Source of the DNA: CAYNLY01 sp964398225
GTDB lineage: Bacteria > Pseudomonadota > Zetaproteobacteria > Mariprofundales > Mariprofundaceae
Assembly (NCBI GenBank): GCA_964398225.1
Contig: CAYNLY010000006.1
Span: 1-46,951 of the forward strand
Direction of reading: 5' to 3'
DNA length: 46,951 nucleotides
Below are positions 31,133 to 38,757 of this stretch, in pieces. The notes beneath the pieces are model-generated. The model was not told where the DNA came from, ran no database searches, and was given only the letters and a program-made list of their open reading frames with translations. Position 1 is the first letter of the stretch. Every line of letters begins with the position of its first letter. Both the position numbers and the translations under genes were made by a program.

Positions 31133-34100
31133 TGCGCTCGGTGATCGCGTTCTTCGTCCGCCGGGGGCTGATCGTCAACCTGCTTTCGCTGATGCTGCTG
31201 CTTGGCGGCGTCTTCGCCGCGCTCAGCATCCAGCGCGAGGCGTTTCCCAGCGTGAACTTCGACCTCGTCGTGATCGGCGCGGGCTACCCGGGCGCGGCCC
31301 CGCGCGAAATCGAGCGGCTTCTCGTGAACCCGATCGAGCGCGAGCTCAAGAGCGTGGACGGCATCAACGTGATCCGCTCAACGAGCTTTCCCGGCACGAT
31401 GCAGATCACGGTCGAAATCGACCCGGACTATGAGGACCGCGCGCGCCTGGTTTCGGACATCCAGCAGGCGATCAACCGCGCCGATCTGCCGGCCGATCTG
31501 CCGGCCGATCCCTGGCTGACCGAGGTCAAGTCGGAGCAGGCCCCGGTCGTGACGTTCTCGATTTTCGGCGAGTTCAGCGATCTCGAGCTCAAGCACCTTT
31601 CCGACGCGATCGAGGACGACGTGCTGGCGATTCCCGGCGTGGCCAAGGTGCTCGTTCAGGGCGACCGCAAGGAGGAAATCCGCATCGTGCCCGATCCGGA
31701 GCGGATGCGCCGGCACCGCGTCTCGATCCAGGACATCGTCCAGCTCGTCCAGGGCTGGAACGTCAACGCGCCCGGAGGCAAGCTCAAGGAGCCGAAGGGC
31801 CAGAGCATCATCCGCATCACCGGCGAGTTCCGCTCGGCCGAGGACGCGGCCAATCTTGTGCTGCGCGCGAACGAGCGGGGCGATGCGCTCCGGCTGAAGG
31901 ACGTGGCCGAGGTGACGGCGGCGCTCGAGCGGCCCTCGCGCATCGTCCGCGCCCAGGGGGAGCCTGCGGTGAACATGATCGTGCTCAAGCGGGGCGATGC
32001 CGACATCATCGAGCTCGTCGACCGCGTCCGCGCCTACCTGAAGACGGTGCCGGAAAAATACGGCGAGGGCGTTCACGTCCGCATCTACAACGATTTCTCG
32101 ACGATCACCCGGCTCAGGCTCGGAGTGCTTACGAGCAACGGCGCGATCGGCCTGGTGCTCGTGATGCTCACGCTGCTCCTGTTTCTGCGCCCCGCGGTCG
32201 CGTTCACGACGGCCTGGGGGCTTCCCATCATCTTCTTTTCCGGGCTTCTCGTGCTCTACCTGGGCGGGGTCACGCTGAACCTGCTGACGATGTTCGGCTT
32301 CATCATCGTGCTCGGCCTGATGGTGGACGATGCGATCATCATCGGCGAGAACGCGACCTGGCACATGGAACAGGGCAAAAGCCCCGAACAGGCCGCGATC
32401 GACGGCACCGTCGAGCTGCTCGGACCGGTCACGGCCACCGTGCTGACCACGATCGTGGCCTTCCTGCCGCTGATGTTCATGGACGGCATCATCGGCAAGT
32501 TCATGTTCTCGATTCCGGTCGTCGTCGTCGTTCTGCTGCTGTTTTCGTGGATCGAGGCGATCTTCATCCTGCCGAACCACATCCGGGATGTGGCCAACCC
32601 CGACAAGCATCCGAAGGAACGCGCGCTGTTCGTCTGGCTGACCCGGCTTTACGAGCGGGGGCTTGAGCGCGCCCTGCGCTGGCGCTGGCTGACGCTGCTG
32701 TTCACGCTGCTTGCGCTGATCGGCTCCTTCGTGCTCGCAGCCCAGATGAAGTTCCAGCTCTTTCCGCCCGGCGCCGAATCCACGTTCTACATGCGCGTGG
32801 CCATGCCGCCGGGCACGACGCTCGAGGAGATGGACCGGACGCTGATCCGCCTGGACCGCGAGGTGCGCAAGCGGATCGATCCGGCGATTCTCGAGACGAC
32901 GACGATGATCGCCGGCGAAAACAGCGCCGACCAGCGCGAGGCGCTGAAGCAGCTCGGCGACCGCTTCGGCTTCGTGCGCGTGATCCTGACGCCGTTCACC
33001 GAGCGCACGGTTTCGGCCTACGAGGTGCTGGACCGGATCGAGCGCGAGATCCCGCCGCTGTTTCCGGATCTCGATCTGAGCTTCGCGATGCAGAAGCCGG
33101 GTCCGCCGGTGGGCCGGGCGCTGCACGTCGAGCTGTCCGGCGCCGACGAGGCGGTGCTTGCGCGCGTCGCCCGCCGGCTGGTCCGGTTCCTCGAAGGCGT
33201 TGAAGGCGCCTACGCGATCGAATCCGACTTGGAGCCCGGGGATCCCGAGCTGCATCTGGTGCTGGACCGCAGGCTCGCCGCCTGGGCGGGCGTGGATCTT
33301 GCAACCGCCAGCCGGCACATACGCGCCGCCTTCGACGGGCTTCGGGTCTCGACGATCAAGCGCGGGCGCGAGGAGGTGGACGTGACGATCCGCTTCCCCG
33401 AAGACGCGCAGCGCGACCGCGAAACCCTGCTCAAGCTCGAGGTTCCGAACCGGATGGGCGGTCTCGTGCCGCTCGGCCGGATCGCCCATTTCGAGGAGCA
33501 TCCGGGCACGACGAGCATCCGGCACAAGGACGGAAGGCGGGTGATCAACGTCTCGGCCGAGGTGGATCCGAAGCGGCTGACCTCGAAGGAGCTGAACGCG
33601 CTCGTACGAAGCCGCGCCGCCGAATGGCTCGGCGAGGACGCGGGCAAAGTGCAGTACCATCTGGGCGGCGAACAGGAGCGCAGCGAGGAGTCCGTGCGGG
33701 GGCTGGTGGCGAGCTTCGTGTTCGCGCTGCTCGGGATCTTCGTGATCCTGGCCATGCAGTTCAACCGCATCGGCTATCCGGTGCTCGTGATGCTCGCGAT
33801 TCCGTTCGGCGCGATCGGCATCATCGTCGGCTTCTTCCTGCATCACGAGCCGCTGTCGTTCATGGCGATGATGGGTTTCGTCGCGCTCTCGGGCGTCGTC
33901 GTCAACGCCTCGCTGGTGATGGCCGTGTTCATCCAGCGCAGGCTCAACGAGGGCGCGCCGTGGATGGAGGCGATTCTGGAAGCGGGCAAGCGCCGGCTGC
34001 GGGCCGTGCTGCTGACCGCGATCACGACCGTCGTCGGCCTGCTGCCGACCGCCTACGGATGGGGCGGCTTCGATCCGTTCGTCGCGCCGATGGCGCTGGC

Positions 34101-34224
34101 GCTTTCCTGGGGCCTGATGTTCTCGACGCTGATCACGCTGTTCTCGGTGCCGGCGGCCCTCGGTGCCGCGCTGGACATCCGGCGGGCGCTCGGACGCCTG
34201 ATTCCGGGCCGGCGGCCGTCCTAA
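31132..34224 (+). CDS. RND-family efflux transporter (AcrB-like)
   Basis: 1030 residues, full length. Twelve membrane helices with two large periplasmic loops. The opening block RRGLIVNLLSLMLLLGGVFA, the TM4 proton-relay acids in VLGLMVDDAIIIGEN, and the duplicated second half are typical. In TM10 the usual Asn-Asp-Ser-Leu of related pumps, or Lys of AcrB, is replaced: ALSGVVVNASLVMAVFIQRR. It follows TolC directly, and no periplasmic adaptor (HlyD/AcrA family) gene is present on either side. The substrate is unknown; drugs, lipids or fatty acids are all possible for this subfamily. Confidence 0.94.
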   Translation: MRSVIAFFVRRGLIVNLLSLMLLLGGVFAALSIQREAFPSVNFDLVVIGAGYPGAAPREIERLLVNPIERELKSVDGINVIRSTSFPGTMQITVEIDPDYEDRARLVSDIQQAINRADLPADLPADPWLTEVKSEQAPVVTFSIFGEFSDLELKHLSDAIEDDVLAIPGVAKVLVQGDRKEEIRIVPDPERMRRHRVSIQDIVQLVQGWNVNAPGGKLKEPKGQSIIRITGEFRSAEDAANLVLRANERGDALRLKDVAEVTAALERPSRIVRAQGEPAVNMIVLKRGDADIIELVDRVRAYLKTVPEKYGEGVHVRIYNDFSTITRLRLGVLTSNGAIGLVLVMLTLLLFLRPAVAFTTAWGLPIIFFSGLLVLYLGGVTLNLLTMFGFIIVLGLMVDDAIIIGENATWHMEQGKSPEQAAIDGTVELLGPVTATVLTTIVAFLPLMFMDGIIGKFMFSIPVVVVVLLLFSWIEAIFILPNHIRDVANPDKHPKERALFVWLTRLYERGLERALRWRWLTLLFTLLALIGSFVLAAQMKFQLFPPGAESTFYMRVAMPPGTTLEEMDRTLIRLDREVRKRIDPAILETTTMIAGENSADQREALKQLGDRFGFVRVILTPFTERTVSAYEVLDRIEREIPPLFPDLDLSFAMQKPGPPVGRALHVELSGADEAVLARVARRLVRFLEGVEGAYAIESDLEPGDPELHLVLDRRLAAWAGVDLATASRHIRAAFDGLRVSTIKRGREEVDVTIRFPEDAQRDRETLLKLEVPNRMGGLVPLGRIAHFEEHPGTTSIRHKDGRRVINVSAEVDPKRLTSKELNALVRSRAAEWLGEDAGKVQYHLGGEQERSEESVRGLVASFVFALLGIFVILAMQFNRIGYPVLVMLAIPFGAIGIIVGFFLHHEPLSFMAMMGFVALSGVVVNASLVMAVFIQRRLNEGAPWMEAILEAGKRRLRAVLLTAITTVVGLLPTAYGWGGFDPFVAPMALALSWGLMFSTLITLFSVPAALGAALDIRRALGRLIPGRRPS

Positions 34225-34291
34225 ACATCTTTTAATGACGGATTCACGGCGAAATCATCGCCGGCCCCTACAGTTCACCCTGTCTGACGCA

Positions 34292-34314
34292 CCCTCCTCC
34301 CTCCCCTCCCTCCC
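34292..34314 (-). other. G-quadruplex-capable tract
   Basis: On the minus strand four runs of at least three G are separated by single A (GGGAGGGAGGGGAGGG), followed by GAGGAGGG. It lies in the gap after the RND gene, upstream of the bidirectional terminator. On the plus strand it is an almost pure pyrimidine tract. Confidence 0.6.
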
Positions 34315-34336
34315 AGAGCGCGTCAGACACCCATCG

Positions 34337-34367
34337 AAAAGGGGCCTGCGAATCCGCAGGCCCCTTT
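34337..34367. terminator. bidirectional rho-independent terminator
   Basis: A 10-base-pair perfect stem GGGGCCTGCG/CGCAGGCCCC with a four-base AATC loop (34341-34364), flanked by AAAA and TTT, so it can serve both converging units: the TolC/RND operon (plus) and the Na+/H+ antiporter gene (minus). Confidence 0.9.
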
Positions 34368-34389
34368 CAGGTTTTCGGGGATGGCTCGA

Positions 34390-35778
34390 TCAGTGCCCGT
34401 GCCCGTGCTCCTCGGCCAGCTCGCGCGCAAACGCCTCGCGGTTGGCCGCGATCAGCGCCAGCAGCACGCCCGAATAGACGAACGTGGACAGAAGAATCAC
34501 CCCGATCACGACCGCCTGGAACATCTCCAGATGGGGAAAGTCGCGCGGAATCATCGTCAGCATCACGACCGAAAGGCCGCCCTTGATGCCGGCAAAGGTC
34601 AGCACGCCCCACCAGCGGAGGTTGACGTCGGTCATCTTCGTCGTCTGATTGGTGATGAAGGCGAACTTGGCCATCATCAGCGCCCGGATGACGGTCGTGG
34701 CCGCGAACATCGCGAGAATCTCGGTCCGGTACTTCCAGAGCAGATCGAAATCGATGATCTCGGCCATCGCAACGAACAGCACCGTGTTCGCCACCAGCGC
34801 CAGCAGTTGGATGTCCTCCTTCGTCCGGACATGGCGCTCCCGCTCCTGGGTCGTGACCCTGAGTCTTGCCAGCGCCGCCCCCAGCGCCCGCCGGGGCGCG
34901 CCGCGGGCGGCCTCGGCCACGACCGTGCGCTCGTCCCGGACCAGCTGCTCATCCTCGGCCTCGATGCGCCGGGTCATCACGTGGTGCACGGTGATCGTTG
35001 CGAAAATGCACGAAAGGATGCCGGAAAGATGCATGTGCGAATGGGCGCCGAAGAGATTGAGCAGCGCGTAGAAATGCTCGGCCAGCTCGAACGCCGCATA
35101 ACCGGTCATCAGCAGCACCATCATCTCGGCGATGCGGTTCTCGGTCGTTTTCAGAAGCATAAGCCCCACAAGCCCCACGAGCACGCCCCAGAGTGCTGAG
35201 CCCAGCACGACGACTAGGCTTGTGCGGACCACATAGCCGGCCGTGATCTCGCCGCCGCCGAGCGCGTAAAGCCCGATGAACACGAACACGATCAGCGCGG
35301 TCGCGTCGTTGAACAGGCTTTCGCCCTCGGCGAGGATCTTCAGCCGGTGCGGCAGTTCGAACTTGCCGAAGATGCTGACCACGCTCACCGGATCGGTCGC
35401 CAGCACCATCGCAAACAGCACGATCACCGCGGCCACCGAAAGATCGTAGTCGCCGAACACCCAGTCGCTGACAAAGATCGCAAGCAGCACCGACAGCGCG
35501 ACCGCGACGACCGCCAGGTAGAACAGGCTCAGCCCGTGCTCCCGAAGATCCGCAAGCTTCAGCTCGAGCGAATCGGAGATCAGCAGCACCGGAAGCAGAA
35601 ACACGACCAGGTGCGCGAAATGCTCCGGATCGCCGGTGATGAACGGAACCTCGCGGAACAGGTAGTGCACGACGAAGGACAGCGCGATCAGCCCGAGAGG
35701 CGAGGGAATCGAGAACTTGTCCTCGAGCTGCAGCGCCAGATACAGCACCGCCGTCACCGCAAGCAGGGTCATGATCAT
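34390..35778 (-). CDS. Na+/H+ antiporter, CPA1 family (NhaP-like)
   Basis: 462 residues, inner membrane, about 12 helices. The CPA1 signature pair is present: LATDPVSVVSIF (family TDPV, unwound helix) and ILAEGESLFNDATALIVF (ion-binding Asn-Asp). A hydrophilic loop near 280-330 (ERERHVRTKEDIQ) separates the helix groups. The last residues, EEHGHGH, are acidic/His-rich and could sense pH or bind metal. AAGGAGGA precedes the ATG. The CaCA exchanger gene is 81 bases upstream on the same strand, so the two may form a cation-homeostasis unit. Confidence 0.93.
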   Translation of the reverse strand: MIMTLLAVTAVLYLALQLEDKFSIPSPLGLIALSFVVHYLFREVPFITGDPEHFAHLVVFLLPVLLISDSLELKLADLREHGLSLFYLAVVAVALSVLLAIFVSDWVFGDYDLSVAAVIVLFAMVLATDPVSVVSIFGKFELPHRLKILAEGESLFNDATALIVFVFIGLYALGGGEITAGYVVRTSLVVVLGSALWGVLVGLVGLMLLKTTENRIAEMMVLLMTGYAAFELAEHFYALLNLFGAHSHMHLSGILSCIFATITVHHVMTRRIEAEDEQLVRDERTVVAEAARGAPRRALGAALARLRVTTQERERHVRTKEDIQLLALVANTVLFVAMAEIIDFDLLWKYRTEILAMFAATTVIRALMMAKFAFITNQTTKMTDVNLRWWGVLTFAGIKGGLSVVMLTMIPRDFPHLEMFQAVVIGVILLSTFVYSGVLLALIAANREAFARELAEEHGHGH

Positions 35779-35859
35779 CGCGCCTTCCTCCTTCGGCTCC
35801 TGGTCCGGAACCGGCCGAATGCCGGCCGCATCCCGACTAGCAAGAAGGCGGCCAGATGC

Positions 35860-36876
35860 TCAGGCCGTCGTCACCACCTGAACGAGAAACACCGCATACA
35901 ACACGAGATGCGCGAGCATGATCCTGGGGGTAAGCCCGCGCATGGCCGACCATGCCAGCCATCCGGCGCCGGCAAGCGCGAGCACTGCCGGCACGAACGC
36001 ATGCGCATCCTCGATGTGCCAGGGCATCAGCAGCATGCCGATGGCCGGAATCACCGTGCCCTGGAACACCATCGCGCCGGTGATGTTGCCGAAGGCCAGC
36101 GTGTCCCGGCCGCGGCGGATCCAGAGGATCGAGTTCACCTTCTCCGGAAGCTCGGTGGCCACCGGCACGATCAGAAGCGAGATCACGAGCGCCGACACCC
36201 CCATCATCGCGCTCAGATCCTCGGCCCCGTGCACGAACAGGCGCGCCCCCCAGATCAGCAGCACAAGCCCCACCACCAGCTGGGCCGCGGCAACCAGCCC
36301 GTGCTCGGGCAGGCGCAGCAGACGATGCGCGTACAGCGGCTGGTCGGCCTCGGTCGCATGGCCGTCCTCGACCAGCGACTGGCTCGCGCGGATCGTCGCC
36401 ATCAGGTAGAGGAAATACCCGGCCACAAGCAGGATCGCCACCGCAAGGCGCGTGCCGGTGTAGGCCGCCGGCAGCAGCGCCGCGGCAAAGGCGAGACCGA
36501 AGCCGGAAACGAAGGCGAGAAGATCGCGCCTAAGCCCGGTCGGCTCCGGCGCGCAGGGCTTCGTCCAGCCGCGCGCAAGCCCCGCGAACACGGCCATCAG
36601 CCCCAGGCTCAGCGTGCCGAGCATGAACGGCGCGCCGAGAATCGCGCCCAGGCCGACCTCGTGGTTCACCGCCTCGTTCGCGCCTCCGGCCACGATCGCG
36701 ACGATCGGCACGATCGTTTCCGGCATCGCGGTGCCGACCGCCGCGAAGATCGAGCCGGTCACCCCCTCGCTGACGCCGAGCCGCTCGCCCAGAAACTCCA
36801 GCGCGTTCGTGAACACCTGCGCGGCCGCGAACACGATCAGCAGCGCCGCTAGCAGGATCAGCAGGGATTCAAGCAT
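35860..36876 (-). CDS. CaCA-family sodium/calcium exchanger-like protein
   Basis: 338 residues, inner membrane. The two alpha repeats are recognisable: GTAMPETIVPIVAIVAGGANEA with downstream GLGAILGAPFMLGTL, and VPVATELPEKVNSILW with FGNITGAMVFQGTVIPA. The Glu in each Pro-Glu pair supplies the ion site. A hydrophilic loop lies between the halves. It should exchange Ca2+ or another cation for Na+ or H+. GGAGGAGGAC lies before the ATG at 36876. Neighbour to the Na+/H+ antiporter. Confidence 0.9.
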   Translation of the reverse strand: MLESLLILLAALLIVFAAAQVFTNALEFLGERLGVSEGVTGSIFAAVGTAMPETIVPIVAIVAGGANEAVNHEVGLGAILGAPFMLGTLSLGLMAVFAGLARGWTKPCAPEPTGLRRDLLAFVSGFGLAFAAALLPAAYTGTRLAVAILLVAGYFLYLMATIRASQSLVEDGHATEADQPLYAHRLLRLPEHGLVAAAQLVVGLVLLIWGARLFVHGAEDLSAMMGVSALVISLLIVPVATELPEKVNSILWIRRGRDTLAFGNITGAMVFQGTVIPAIGMLLMPWHIEDAHAFVPAVLALAGAGWLAWSAMRGLTPRIMLAHLVLYAVFLVQVVTTA

Positions 36877-36904
36877 GTCCTCCTCCGCCGGGCGCAAGCG
36901 GACT

Positions 36905-36922
36905 GCGGGCCATCCGGCCCGC
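36905..36922 (-). other. hairpin after the cyclic-nucleotide-binding-like gene
   Basis: Perfect 7-base-pair stem GCGGGCC/GGCCCGC with a four-base loop, 29 bases beyond the stop of the minus-strand gene at 36952. No T-run, so only a possible terminator. Confidence 0.3.
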
Positions 36923-36951
36923 GCAGGCTCCGCGCCGGCCGATGGTCCGGT

Positions 36952-37422
36952 TTAGACCCGGCGGCCGGTGATGTAGGCCATGAGCCCGGCCGTTTCCTCG
37001 TTCATGTGCCGGATGACCTGGGTGGTGTAGCTGAGAATGTAGGTGAACAGCGCGAACACCAGATCCTGATTGGTCTGCATCAGCCGGGCATAGCCATCCC
37101 GGGTCATCTTGTAGACGACGCAGTCCTCGTTGGCCCGGACGGTGGCGCTCGCCGATCCCCCGGTCAGAAACGTCAGCTCACCGAACAGCGCGCCCTCGCG
37201 CACGGTCGCCAGCCGCTGATCCTGGCCGCCCATGTTGCGGTAGATGTCGGCCGAACCGGATCGAAGCAGGTAGAGCGTGCCGCCGACTTCGCCCTCCTTC
37301 ATGATCACGTCGCCCTTGTGAAAGGTGACCTCCTCGACCACGCCGGCGAGCTTCTTCTTTTCCTCATCGGTCAGCTTGCGGCGCAACACGTTGTCTTCGA
37401 GCCAGGCTACGTCAATGCTCAC
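36952..37422 (-). CDS. stand-alone cyclic-nucleotide-binding-fold protein
   Basis: 156 residues, essentially one cNMP-binding domain with a C-terminal helix; no DNA-binding or kinase domain. FHKGDVIMKEGEVGGTLYLLRSGSADIY and FGELTFLTGGSASATVRANEDC form the fold. In the phosphate-binding cassette the Gly-Glu is kept (Glu82), but the Arg that contacts the cyclic phosphate (Arg82 of E. coli CRP) is aligned with Ala91. It may bind cyclic nucleotides poorly or act as a protein-protein module. It starts at GTG 37422 with AGGAGG 5 bases upstream. Divergent from waaA. Confidence 0.87.
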   Translation of the reverse strand: MSIDVAWLEDNVLRRKLTDEEKKKLAGVVEEVTFHKGDVIMKEGEVGGTLYLLRSGSADIYRNMGGQDQRLATVREGALFGELTFLTGGSASATVRANEDCVVYKMTRDGYARLMQTNQDLVFALFTYILSYTTQVIRHMNEETAGLMAYITGRRV

Positions 37423-37510
37423 GATCCCCTCCTGTCCGGGGCCTTGCAGCCCCCGTGTGACAGGCTTATGCAAGCCGAATCGCGCCCCATTTGCAAGTCG
37501 CCGCTGCCGC

Positions 37511-37539
37511 TGGCCAGCCGGGCCGGTTCCTGCTGCAAT
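37511..37539 (+). promoter_or_regulatory. candidate promoter of waaA, leaderless spacing
   Basis: TGGCCA, 17-base spacer, TGCAAT, 6 bases to the ATG at 37546. Both hexamers match four of six consensus bases. No Shine-Dalgarno is present. Confidence 0.5.
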
Positions 37540-37545
37540 TCGCCC

Positions 37546-38757
37546 ATGCCGCACTCCGCCCCTGAAGCGCCGGACCTCTCCGCCAAGTGGCGCCAGCACC
37601 TGACGCTTGAGCTTCCGGATCCCCGCCCGGGATGCATCTGGGTCCATGCCTGTTCGGTCGGCGAAGTCGGATCGGTCGCGCCGCTGATCCGCAGGCTGGT
37701 TGCGATGGGGCACGACGTGCACCTGAGCGTGGTCACGGCCACGGGCCATGCCCATGCCCGGAGGCTTCTCGGGGACCGGGTGAGCCTGTCCTTTCTTCCC
37801 TGGGATCTTCCGGGCGCGTTCCGGCGCTTCGTGGACCGGCTTCAGCCCCGGCTGCTGTTGCTGGTCGAAACCGAGTTCTGGCCCGGGATGCTCGGGGCTT
37901 GCGGCCGGCGCGGCATTCCCGTGATCGGCATCAACACCCGCATCTCCGACCGCTCGTACCCCCGCTATCGCGCCACGCGCCTTTTCTGGCGCCGCGTGCT
38001 CCGGCCGGTCGTCCGCTTTCTGTGCCAGTCCGAACTCGACGCCGAGCGGCTTGCCAGCCTCGGGGTTCCCAGGGAGCGCATCCGCGTGTCCGGCAATCTG
38101 AAGCTGGCCGTGCGCGCCCCCCAGGCCGATGCCGAGGCGATCCGTCGCCGACTCGACCCCGGCGGGACGCGTCCGATCCTGCTGCTTGCGAGCACCCACG
38201 AACCCGAGGAGCGGCTGCTCCTCAAGCATCTGGATGCCTGGCGGCGCATCCGCCCCGATCTGCTGCCCGTGTTCGTGCCGAGGCATCCGGAGCGCTTCGA
38301 TGCGGTGGACGAACTTCTGCGCGAGCATGGACTCCACGTGCTGCGCTGGAGCGCGGGCGAGGCGCATGCCGCGGATGCGGTGCTCGTGGATGCGATGGGC
38401 GTGCTGCCCAAGCTCTATCTCGTGGCCGATCTCGTCGTGATCGGCGGCAGCCTCGCCGACATCGGCGGCCACAATCCGCTCGAGGCCGCGGTGTGCGGGC
38501 GCGGAGTGGTGACCGGCCCGCATGTGCAGAACTTTCGCGCGATCATGAAGGAACTCGCGCAGGCGGGCGGCGCGATCGTCGCCGCCTCGGCCGAGGAGAC
38601 GGGCGCGGCCATCGCCCGGCTGCTTGAGCACCCCGACGAGCTGAAGGCCCTCCATGCCGCGGCCTTCGCCTTCATGCAGCGGCGCGGCGACGTGCTCGAA
38701 CGGGTGCTTGATGAGCTCGGGCCCTGGCTTGCCGCGCCCGAAGGCGGCGGATCATAA
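37546..38757 (+). CDS. waaA: 3-deoxy-D-manno-octulosonic acid transferase, N-terminally short
   Basis: 403 residues. WaaA (KdtA) transfers Kdo from CMP-Kdo to the lipid A precursor. The catalytic base is Glu40 in HACSVGEVGS. LVETEFWPGML, GINTRISDRSYPRYR, LLASTHEPEERLLLKHLDAW, VPRHPERFD and LVVIGGSLADIGGHNPLEAA follow in order. The usual N-terminal membrane helix of about 20-30 residues is missing: the protein begins MPHSAPEAPDLSAKWRQ and reaches the first beta-strand at residue 31. Upstream in-frame sequence is antisense to the preceding gene. A promoter-like element supports this start. The stop shares a base with lpxK (TAATG). Confidence 0.94.
   Translation: MPHSAPEAPDLSAKWRQHLTLELPDPRPGCIWVHACSVGEVGSVAPLIRRLVAMGHDVHLSVVTATGHAHARRLLGDRVSLSFLPWDLPGAFRRFVDRLQPRLLLLVETEFWPGMLGACGRRGIPVIGINTRISDRSYPRYRATRLFWRRVLRPVVRFLCQSELDAERLASLGVPRERIRVSGNLKLAVRAPQADAEAIRRRLDPGGTRPILLLASTHEPEERLLLKHLDAWRRIRPDLLPVFVPRHPERFDAVDELLREHGLHVLRWSAGEAHAADAVLVDAMGVLPKLYLVADLVVIGGSLADIGGHNPLEAAVCGRGVVTGPHVQNFRAIMKELAQAGGAIVAASAEETGAAIARLLEHPDELKALHAAAFAFMQRRGDVLERVLDELGPWLAAPEGGGS

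Noticed and set aside
31481..31510. Short tandem repeat CCGATCTGCCGG in the RND gene
   Set aside because: Two and a half copies encoding Asp-Leu-Pro-Ala repeats in the reading frame; ordinary coding sequence, not a regulatory repeat.
31378..33846. 822-codon minus-strand open frame across the RND gene
   Set aside because: Its composition is an antisense reflection (Asp/His/Arg-rich, no hydrophobic pattern) of the RND coding frame.
35779..35859. Small inverted repeat between the antiporter and CaCA genes
   Set aside because: Five-base arms in very G+C-rich DNA are expected by chance.
37006..37545. Upstream in-frame extension of waaA
   Set aside because: It is antisense to the cyclic-nucleotide-binding-like gene and does not contain the expected membrane helix.
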